Of a DNA stretch of 11,120 nucleotides, positions 5,444 through 11,120 are shown piece after piece. Location of the stretch: the NCBI GenBank assembly GCA_024236095.1, contig JACKLD010000002.1, positions 1 through 11,120 on the forward strand, in the 5' to 3' direction. Within the stretch, counting starts at the first letter, position 1. Each line of letters begins with the position of its first letter. Position numbers and translations under genes: made by a program. The notes under the pieces are model-generated. The model was not told the DNA's origin, made no database searches, and saw only the letters and a list, made by a program, of their open reading frames with translations. This stretch comes from Pseudomonadaceae bacterium. Its GTDB lineage: Bacteria > Pseudomonadota > Alphaproteobacteria > UBA2136 > UBA6156.

Positions 5444-6027
5444 ATGCAAAAGACAATAGCGGTTTACATCCGGGTGAGCACCACCGGGCAAAACGAAGCG
5501 GGCCAACGTGAGGCCATAACCGGGTGGCTTGCCGCCCACGGGCACGACCCGGCGGCGGCCACGTGGTATTTGGACAAGCACACGGCCACCACAACGGCCC
5601 GTCCAGCCTTGGACCGGTTACAGGCGGCCATATTTGCGGGCGGCCACGAAACGGTGGTCACGTGGCGTTTAGACCGCTTGTCGCGCAAGCAGCGGGACGG
5701 TGTAAACCTACTAGCCGGGTGGTGCGATGCCGGGTGGTGGCCATTACCTGTTAACTTGACCTTATGCGGCCCGTGGCCGCCTTATAGCGGGCGTGTGTTG
5801 TTTGGTTGCAAAGCTGAGATGGAATTGAATCGATGGTGAGCGGCAAAGCGCAGGCATTTTCGAGGCCGCAAAAGCGCCGGGCATTTTATATACGGCCTGG
5901 CACCACCAAGGGCAAGCTGGAGCGCGCGCACGTACGCGTGTGCGCCAGGGGTTGACACGCAAGGCGAGATCGCCAGGCAATGGGTGCTCGCAGCACTGTT
6001 GTCCGCTACCTACAAGGCACGGAATAG
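5444..6027 (+). pseudogene. Serine recombinase (resolvase type) with C-terminal HTH, frameshifted
   Basis: Intact reading from ATG 5444 (GGGAG upstream) gives MQKTIAVYIRVSTTGQNEAG with catalytic Ser12, then WYLDKH, and TWRLDRLSR (73-81) with the R..R motif. After about residue 95 (GWCDAGW, near 5730) the frame breaks and stops at 5839. In the other frames the missing parts appear: VVAITC (then TAA where CAA is expected), AEMELNR, ERQSAGIFEAAKA, RPGTTKGKLERAH and, last, ARSTVVRYLQGTE before TAG at 6025-6027. These are the second half of the catalytic domain and a GTTKGK-type HTH tail of about 195 residues in total. At least three indels and two substitution stops separate them. Either a dead gene or poor consensus. 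Confidence 0.75.
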
Positions 6028-6040
6028 GCCGCCAACGGGA

Positions 6041-6069
6041 TTGCACTACGGGCCGGTTGTGTGTACAAT
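6041..6069 (+). promoter_or_regulatory. Promoter TTGCAC-N17-TACAAT upstream of the terminase genes
   Basis: TTGCAC (6041-6046) and TACAAT (6064-6069) are separated by exactly 17 bases. It lies between the recombinase remnant ending at 6027 and the gene at 6131, and would drive the terminase block. Confidence 0.55.
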
Positions 6070-6130
6070 AGTGTTACTATGCGAGTTAGGTAGTACACGC
6101 GAAACCAAATACGGATGTAACGAAACGGTG

Positions 6131-6475
6131 ATGGCGACAAAAAAGACAGCCAAGGTGCCCAAAACCTTTACCCCCCGCTTTATTGAGGAGGTGGATGGGC
6201 GGTTTGGCGTGGCCAAGGAGCTGCGGCGGCGCTACGAGGCGTTGCGGGCCGACGTTGGCGCGGAGGAGAGCGCCCAGCGTGACATGTTGGCCCGCCGGGC
6301 CGTGTTTATGGGCATGTGCTTGGAAACTATGGAGGCGGACGGCATAGAGACCGGGCACTTTGACGCGGGTGTGTATACCCAAACGCTAACGCCCTATTGG
6401 GTTGCTAAAAGTTCTCGCCTGAGCGCTGGTTAGAAGGCCACCGACCGGACCTACCTTGGAGGAACGCACCGGTGA
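6131..6475 (+). pseudogene. Terminase small subunit-like protein (P27-like), C-terminus frameshifted
   Basis: From ATG 6131 the protein is MATKKTAKVPKTFTPRFIEE, then FGVAKELRRRYEALRADVGA, DMLARRAVFMGMCLETMEAD and FDAGVYTQTL. This is a short helical protein like P27-family small terminase subunits, which bind DNA and hand it to the large subunit. After GVYTQTL the frame gives an unlikely tail and a stop at 6431-6433. Elsewhere in the same stretch LLKVLA and, after the stop, KATDRTYLGGTHR up to TGA 6473-6475 are what the family would have. That TGA overlaps the GTG start of the next gene (GTGA), typical translational coupling. The name rests on length, helical pattern and the position before the large subunit. 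Confidence 0.55.
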
Positions 6476-7840
6476 ACATTACGGAAGCCACATTATTCAA
6501 AAAAAAACCTGTTGCGGCTATTTTTGCGTGGTGCGTGTACGTGGCACCTGGGGCTAATCACAGTGTTGTGGCGGTGTACGGTTTTGAGATTGCCACGCCA
6601 CGGCCGCCTGCGTACGCCACGGGGGCGGGATGGAGCCGCTCCACGGTGACAGCAGCGCATAGACGGCGTTGTTTTTGACGGCTGCCGTAGCGGCAAGGAG
6701 CCGCATAGCCGCCACCATAGCCACGTGGCGAAGCCGTGCCACGCACACGGCTGTTTGCCGCGGCGAGCGGGGCGTGGTGCTCGTGGGTACTCTACAAAGG
6801 CGCAGGGCGCATTGTGCGAACACCCGGTATGCGCCTATTTTTGACTCATGTGTTGTTTAGCACCGTGACGGGAAGGAGACGCTGATTGGGCTTAGGTTGT
6901 GGTGCGGCACCGCATTAAATTATGGCTGGGGACCACTGACGGGTGCGGGGGTACACGTTGTTGGCGGCGGTGGTGGACGAGGCGTGCTTTTTGGGGTACG
7001 AGGCCGATGCGAAGATTAGTGACACGGAATTGGTGCGCGCCCTAAAGCCAAGCCTCCACAACAAGGCGGCAATTGCGGTATGTCTCTACGCCCGCAAGTG
7101 TGGTGCTATCAACACGCGCCACCACGGCAACCCGGCGGGCCGGACGTTGGTGTGGAACGCCCCCAGCCGGATGATGAACCCCACGTTGCCGCAAAGCGTG
7201 GTGGATGAGGCGTTGGCGGAGGACATGCAAGCGGCGAAGAGCGAGAATTTCAAGGAGTCAGGATGAGATGCGGCGGACTTGCTAACCGATGGTGGAGGGC
7301 TTGGTGGCGGCGGGTTGCGCGGAGCGGTTGCCCCGGCCCCACACCAACTACGTGGCGTTTGCGGACCTAAGCGGCGGGCGTGCGGATGATGCGGCGTTGG
7401 CCATAGCCCACACCGAGGGGCGTGTGGTGGTGGATTACGTGTGGCGGTGGCGGCCCTTTAGCCTGCACGGTGTTGTGGGATATGGCGGAGAATTGAAGTT
7501 GCTACGGGTGCGCTGGGGCCATGGGGGACAATCACGCAAGCAACTCAGGCTCCAGTGTTTGGTAACGGCATACGGCGCACCGCAAGGCCGAGTTGTCAAG
7601 AGCGGGCGAAGTGGCCAGTTGATTTTACCCCGCCTTTGCAGCGGGGAGATTGTGTTGCCGGATAACCCGGTATTGGTGGACCAAATAAGCGGCCTTGAGC
7701 GCCGGGTGCGGGCGGGTGGCCGCGACATTATTGACCACGCGTCGGGCGGACATGATGGGGATTTGGCCAACGTGGTGGCCGGGGTGGCAACGGTTGCCGC
7801 ACGCCCGGTAGTACGCGCGGGAGCGCTTTTTACAAACTAG
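6472..7840 (+). pseudogene. terL: Phage terminase large subunit, multiply frameshifted
   Basis: GTG at 6472 follows GGAGGA (6458-6463). The Walker A reads G-C-R-S-G-K at 6680-6697 and continues as SRIAATIA only after one extra G (6698). RGERGVVLV and HRDGKETL follow, then RGYTLLAAVVDEACF (6946-6987), a Walker B with adjacent D-E. Next come DTELVRALKPSL, a short 'LYARK' segment, LVWNAPSRMMNPTLPQSVVD and DAADLLTD after an in-frame TGA. The nuclease part is YVAFADLSGG (Asp near 7364), HRKAELS in another frame, LCSGEIVLPDNPVLVDQISG, LERRVRAGGRDIIDHASGGH and DGDLANVVAG. The order is that of an ATPase plus RNase H-like nuclease of about 450 residues, which cuts and pumps DNA into proheads. Five or more indels and several stops mean no full protein can be made as written. 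Confidence 0.8.
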
Positions 7841-7852
7841 GAGATCTAAACA

Positions 7853-8343
7853 ATGGTTGATTACGGAAGCACCACCAAGGAACGGATAGAGACTTTTGAA
7901 CGCCTACACGGGGAGGCGGCGTGGGATGGCCATTGGCTTTATTACGCGGACGGGGCCAACCGTGACGGCGACCCGTTAGGCGTGTTGTGCGAGCCGCCCG
8001 CCGACTTGCGGAAGCGCCACCATAACATTGCCCGCTACCACCAAATACTTTTGGACCAGGCCGTGCGGGAGTTTGACGAGGTAAAGCAGCGGATTAAGTG
8101 GAAAACTATGAATAACCCGCTTACCCACCCGGATTTGGAGGACAACCTTGCGCAGTTACGGGCGTTGCGGGACGGGGTGCGGGAGCGCCGGGATGCGTTG
8201 CGGCCGCCCAGGCGGAGCTTAAGCGGCACATGCCTGGCTACGTGCCAGCCGGAGGAGAGGTAGCGGCTTACCAGCAGCAAATGGCCGCCGCCGCCGCCCG
8301 CGAAGCGCGCTATGAGAGCGAGCTTGAAGCCATTGTGATTTAG
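7853..8343 (+). pseudogene. Unknown terminase-neighbour protein with one frameshift near 8203
   Basis: From ATG 7853 (GGAG 9 bases upstream) the protein starts MVDYGSTTKERIETFERLHG and continues with WDGHWLYYADGANRDGDPLG. A long helical part follows (NIARYHQILLDQAVREFDEV, DLEDNLAQLRALRDGVRERR). In frame, it then gives RPPRRSLSGTCLATCQPEER and stops at 8263. One frame over, the helical pattern continues: AAAQAELKRHMPGYVPAGGE, then QQQMAAAAAREARYESELEA and a TAG at 8341-8343. The full product would be about 163 residues. The Ala/Glu coiled coil and position directly after the terminase suggest a phage-module protein of unknown role. I do not recognise a family. Confidence 0.6.
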
Positions 8344-8355
8344 GGAGGCACGCCC

Positions 8356-8889
8356 ATGCGCGAGTACATAACGGCTAACGCCCACGGTGGTTACTACCCG
8401 GTACGCCACGCCACACGGCAAGCAATACCTTGTGGCTCCCCGTGGTTTTGCTTTTCACGAGGGCGTGCATAACGAAGGCAACGGCCGCTTTACTACCACG
8501 GAGGAGCTAAAGACGCCTGGAGGTTTGGAATACGAAGCTGGTAGGGAAAATTAACGGCAAGCGGCACGGCCACCACGCCCATTGAGCCAGGCCCGCATGG
8601 TGGGCTATGTGACGAATGCGCGGTGGACAAACGGCAAAGCTGTGGCCGAGATTTGGGTAGATACGGAACGCTTGAGGAGCTTGCGCCGGAGGTGGGTGGG
8701 TCACCTTGGCGCTGCAACGAAATGGTTGGAGGTATCACGAATCGGCCTATTTACCGATAATCGAGCATACGCCCTGGCGCGTGTGGTGCGGCTTATGACC
8801 CAGAAGCGCAACTACTGGCTCCGACGCATTTCATTTCATTGCTGCGGCGAAGGTGTAGCGTGGCTGCCGGTTGCGGCCTTTGCAACTAA
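8356..8889 (+). pseudogene. DUF2213-like phage protein, multiply frameshifted
   Basis: ATG 8356 follows GGAGG (8344-8348). Pieces in successive frames make one family-like protein. The N-terminus is MREYITANAHGGYYPVRHAT, then (one base later) GKQYLVAPRGFAFHEGVHNE and GRFTTTEELK. Then come WNTKLV, ARMVGYVTNARWTNGKAVAE, IWVDTERL, LAPEV, LEVS and GLFTDN. In other frames follow HFISL and CSVAAGCGLCN before TAA at 8887-8889. The 'YLVAP', 'VG.V.NARW..GKA.A.IWVD.ER', 'EVS.G.F' and 'C....GCG' landmarks are those I associate with DUF2213 phage structural or protease-linked proteins. At least four indels are needed. Reading 8582-9010 as a separate gene is misleading. Confidence 0.6.
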
Positions 8890-8976
8890 ACGAGGAACCG
8901 AATGCTGCGAACTGAAAATACAAAACTACCGCCACTGCTTTGGCGGCGCGGCTGAATTCCCTGGCGGCGGGCACCT

Positions 8977-9032
8977 AACGGCGTTACCCGCTGATGCTAC
9001 CCAGCCATGAACTTTGGCGGCGAGGACGCGCC
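8977..9032 (+). repeat. Imperfect direct repeat, copy 1 (99-base offset)
   Basis: Starts AACGGCGTTACCCGCTGATG and runs to GAGGACGCGCC. It matches 9076-9131 at most positions, and the offset of 99 bases is 33 codons. The copy has one base fewer in the C-run (ACCCG versus ACCCCG), the same kind of slip seen elsewhere in this block. Confidence 0.7.
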
Positions 9033-9075
9033 ATGCGGTTGCGGCGGCCCCAAGGCGGCCCCCATTGCCAACGCC

Positions 9076-9131
9076 AACGGCGTAACCCCGCTAATGCTAC
9101 CCGTTATGAACTTTGGCGACGAAGGCGCGCC
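9076..9131 (+). repeat. Imperfect direct repeat, copy 2
   Basis: Starts AACGGCGTAACCCCGCTAAT and runs to GAAGGCGCGCC; partner of 8977-9032. This copy is in an open frame (ANGVTPLMLPVMNFGDEGAP). Confidence 0.7.
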
Positions 9132-9202
9132 CCCCGCCCACCGTGGCGGGGGTGGGTATGCCGTTGCCGTTGCCGTTTTTAGCCCTTTGCTGGGGGTGGC
9201 AT

Positions 9203-9286
9203 TTATGCGGCTGCGCGCGCCGTAGCCGCCTCTTCCTGGTCCTCAGTCCAACCAAGCTTTTTTAGCGGTAACGTCGCCCCGATTCT
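9203..9286 (-). pseudogene. Possible C-terminal fragment of a minus-strand gene
   Basis: Read on the minus strand from 9286, the frame gives RIGATLPLKKLGWTEDQ then EEAATARAAA and TAA (9205-9203). 'LPL.KLGW..EQ.EEA' followed by an Ala/Arg-rich tail is typical of the end of real phage proteins such as portals, and is hard to get by chance. No upstream continuation was found: a stop lies at 9289-9287 and the other frames look random. It may be a shadow of the plus-strand frame. Confidence 0.3.
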
Positions 9287-9392
9287 TTATGCCGCCCTAA
9301 CGGCGGCACGGTGTGGGCCTGATCCCCCGCACCAGCACGCGCCACACCAACCGGCGTGCCCGCTGCCCCGCCTTTACAATACGGCAGAAAGG

Positions 9393-9622
9393 GTGATAAG
9401 GGCCGAAACAATTACGGGCTGCGAAGTATTGTCGTACCAGTGGTGAAGGGTAAAGACAACACCAGTATCCCGGACACAAACCTGCTGCATTGATGTTTTC
9501 TGTAACCAGAAGGCTGGCCCTTTTGGTCAAGTCTCTACGTTGATGAGTGCGTCTGGTAGCAAGTGGCAGTGAAGTGCCGACGCATTCCAACAAATGGCGG
9601 GACGCGGTGAATGGGGAATTTG
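9393..9622 (+). pseudogene. N-terminal catalytic part of the large serine recombinase, frameshifted
   Basis: GTG at 9393 (AAAGG just before) can start VIRAETIT. One base later AAKYCRTSGEG follows, with the catalytic-type Ser at 9439-9441. Then, in successive frames, KDNTSIPD, QTCCIDVFCNQKAG, YVDECV, AFQQM and DAVNGEFD. This is the order of a large serine recombinase N-terminus: 'Y.RTS..G.D..SI..Q', 'C..fC...GW', 'YVDE.vSG', 'F..m..d...g.fD'. About five single-base indels separate the pieces. It leads straight into the open frame at 9611. Without it the recombinase would lack its nucleophile. Confidence 0.65.
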
Positions 9623-11120
9623 ACGATTGTTGTCTATGACATCACACGCTTTGCCCGCAATGGTGCCGACATTATAGAAAAAGCCAACTTTTTAAAAAAC
9701 ACCTTTGGCATTTTTCTTGTCGATACTAAAGGCCACTTCGACAACCGCAAGGTTAGCAATGCACTTCTAAACCACATCCATGCGGGCATATCAGAACATG
9801 AACGTCTATCAATAATGGCACGGACCATCGGGGGCCGTATTGCACGTGCCAAAGCGGGCAGGCCTTGGGGCGGTTGTCCTCCCTATGGCCGTACATTTAA
9901 GGCAAGAACCGGCAAATGGTACGTGACGGTACAAGGACATCGACTACGCGACATGTTAGAGCGCTACGCCAACGGGGAACCTTTGTGCAAACTATACAAG
10001 GAATACGGATTCGGTAGTCCCAACGCAGCAATGCGCGTCATACGTGAAGCCCAACTATCGGGCACGTATATTGCCCATTTCCATCAATCAGAAATTGATA
10101 TTGTGGATCTTAGGATCCCGGTCCCCGCCATCCCGGAAGTTATTACACCGGAGTTGGCCGAACGGGTGCGGCAGCGGCGGCAACACAACCGGACTAACAA
10201 CAAAGAGAAGCTGCAAAAGTATAAGTTGACCGGCTACATCCGGTGCGGCACATGTGGGGCCGCGCTAACGTGCGTAACCATAAACGGCACCCAGTACTAC
10301 CGGCACCAGGGGAATGCCAAGGGTGGTAAGAAACGCTGCGGCTACCGTAGTATCGGGGCCACCGTGATTGAAGGACAAGCGTTGGGCTACCTGTATAGCT
10401 TTTATACGGACGAACCGGCTTTTGAGGATGCCGCCCGCCAGGCGGCACCCACCACCGAGCAACGGGAGGCCGTGGCGGTGGAGTTGGAGTGCACGCACAG
10501 GGAACTTGCAAAAGTAAACGGGGCAATTAACTACCTTGTACGTGCCATTGAGGAGGGAGCCGAACCCGCGATGTTGATAGACCGGCAACGAGAGTTGGGG
10601 GCTAAGCGGGAGATGTTGACCACGCGGGTGCCGGAATTGGAGGCAAAATTGACGGCTATGCCAAGCGCCGAAGTTGTGGAAAGGCGCGCCCAGTTTGTAA
10701 AGGCGTGGCTACTACAAAGCCATACCGGCAAAGATTGGCGCAATCAAGAGTATGATAAGATACGGCAGTTTTTGGGTTTTCTTTTTAGTGACAACCCCCG
10801 CGCAAATAGGTACGGCATTTGTGTTACCCGTGCCGACAGTGGTTGGCGGGTAGAGTTCCGGGGCCGCGTAGAGTTTACGCACCGGCTGGATAATGGGTTG
10901 CCGACCACCGCCGCCTTCCGTGGTGCGGTGCGGGCGGCCAGCAAGTTGCTTAAAACCAAATTTGACCTTGCTGTGGCGGCGGCGGACCGGGAGTTGGCGG
11001 AAGCATTAGGTGCCGCACAACCCAACATGGGTAACAAGGGACCCAAGGGACCTAAGGGACCTAAGGGACCTAAGGGACCTAAGGGACCTAAGGGACGCAA
11101 GGGACGCAAGGGACGCAAGG
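9611..11120 (+). CDS. Large serine recombinase, open to the window end, Gly-X-Lys repeat tail
   Basis: The frame is open from ATG 9611 to base 11120 and, if circular, to 74 (527 codons before the stop). It opens with TIVVYDITRFARNGADI (the R..R region), then ISEHERLSIMARTIGGRIAR and the hinge GGCPPYG (about 87-93). The recombinase domain runs to about 195. A zinc ribbon follows (C212-x2-C215 ... C243, with YYRH where YYRC is usual), then a coiled coil (about 285-355) and a basic domain. The tail (477-509) is eleven Gly-X-Lys triplets, mostly GPK with three GRK. Such enzymes integrate and excise DNA at att sites. No ribosome binding site precedes 9611, so the true start is probably upstream in the frameshifted part. 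Confidence 0.85.
   Translation, partial: MGNLTIVVYDITRFARNGADIIEKANFLKNTFGIFLVDTKGHFDNRKVSNALLNHIHAGISEHERLSIMARTIGGRIARAKAGRPWGGCPPYGRTFKARTGKWYVTVQGHRLRDMLERYANGEPLCKLYKEYGFGSPNAAMRVIREAQLSGTYIAHFHQSEIDIVDLRIPVPAIPEVITPELAERVRQRRQHNRTNNKEKLQKYKLTGYIRCGTCGAALTCVTINGTQYYRHQGNAKGGKKRCGYRSIGATVIEGQALGYLYSFYTDEPAFEDAARQAAPTTEQREAVAVELECTHRELAKVNGAINYLVRAIEEGAEPAMLIDRQRELGAKREMLTTRVPELEAKLTAMPSAEVVERRAQFVKAWLLQSHTGKDWRNQEYDKIRQFLGFLFSDNPRANRYGICVTRADSGWRVEFRGRVEFTHRLDNGLPTTAAFRGAVRAASKLLKTKFDLAVAAADRELAEALGAAQPNMGNKGPKGPKGPKGPKGPKGPKGRKGRKGRK
11036..11120 (+). repeat. 9-bp tandem repeat encoding Gly-X-Lys
   Basis: Nine consecutive units of AAGGGACCT-type sequence lie here, the last three with CGC in place of CCT. 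The same repeat, in register, opens the window at 1-17. It encodes (GPK)6(GRK)3, and two more GPK if the ends are joined. Confidence 0.9.

Larger units (their letters stand above)
8902..9225 (+). pseudogene. Remnant coding stretch with duplicated NGVTPLMLP-MNFG unit
   Basis: ATG 8902 after GAGGA gives MLRTENTKLPPLL and then breaks; TALAARLNSLAAG continues one frame over. A second ATG at 9007 gives an open 72-codon frame, MNFGGEDAPCGCGGPKAAPI then ANANGVTPLMLPVMNFGDEG, ending in low-complexity GGGGYAVAVAVFSPLLG and a stop at 9223-9225. The peptide NGVTPLMLP.MNFG.E.AP is encoded twice, 33 codons apart. Whether these are two small genes or the end of the upstream phage protein is unclear. I do not recognise a family. 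Confidence 0.4.

Noticed and set aside
7289..7840. Independent gene starting at 7289
   Set aside because: It is the nuclease half of the terminase, separated from the ATPase half only by a stop and indels.
10744..11118. Minus-strand frame with repeated Leu-Gly-Pro
   Set aside because: It is the complement of the Gly-X-Lys repeat and of the recombinase domain, which has clear family motifs on the plus strand.
11036..11120. CRISPR array or minisatellite unrelated to coding
   Set aside because: The 9-bp units have no spacers and stay in frame with a recognisable protein, so they are part of a gene.
1..11120. tRNA or rRNA genes
   Set aside because: No cloverleaf with a T-loop GTTCRA consensus or rRNA-like conserved block was seen by eye.

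Overview
The window looks like a bacterial mobile element, and possibly a complete circular one. Its genes have Shine-Dalgarno sites (AAGGAG-like) and sigma-70-type promoters, several with an extended -10. No chromosomal housekeeping gene, rRNA or tRNA was seen. The host phylum cannot be fixed from sequence alone. Some families (the recombinase with a GTTKGK...HTH tail, the small basic protein at 2520) resemble what I associate with Planctomycetota elements, but this is low confidence.

The last bases and the first bases are the same 9-bp repeat (GGGACCTAA-like). Joining base 11120 to base 1 keeps both the repeat and the reading frame in register. The joined large serine recombinase then ends at a stop at 72-74 with eleven Gly-X-Lys triplets. 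The simplest reading is an 11.1-kb circle opened inside the repeat.

Layout, left to right. 1-74: recombinase tail. 119-210: a predicted pseudoknot that hides the ribosome binding site of the next gene. 214-945: a small serine-recombinase-like protein with AT-hook-like patches and a C-terminal HTH. 1112-1927 (minus): a membrane-anchored coiled-coil protein. 1928-2519: no gene, but a long hairpin, repeats and a promoter. 2520-2852: a small basic protein followed by a clear terminator. 3008-3193: a 61-residue unknown protein with an extended -10 promoter. 3269-3740: a hairpin-dense stretch with a relic gene fragment, a 29-residue minus-strand gene and a possible short transcript. 3743-4126 (minus): a HARE-HTH-like winged-helix protein with an operator-like inverted repeat over its promoter. 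4558-5328: a DUF3102 protein.

5444-9225 is a plus-strand phage-like block. It holds a second serine recombinase, a terminase small subunit-like gene, a terminase large subunit, an unknown terminase-neighbour gene, a DUF2213-like phage protein and a duplicated unit. Most of these genes contain single-base frameshifts and stops; motifs such as Walker A, Walker B and the C-terminal HTH reappear when frames are changed. 9393-11120 is the large serine recombinase. Its N-terminal catalytic part is frameshifted, but about 500 codons after it are fully open. Indels are dense between about 5730 and 9625 and nearly absent elsewhere (one likely slip in the gene at 2520), so either a phage module is decaying or the consensus is poor in that stretch.

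Taken together: integration and excision by serine recombinases, DNA packaging genes without visible capsid or tail genes, and several small DNA-binding regulators. This is what a satellite-like or integrative element would carry. No replication initiator is recognisable.
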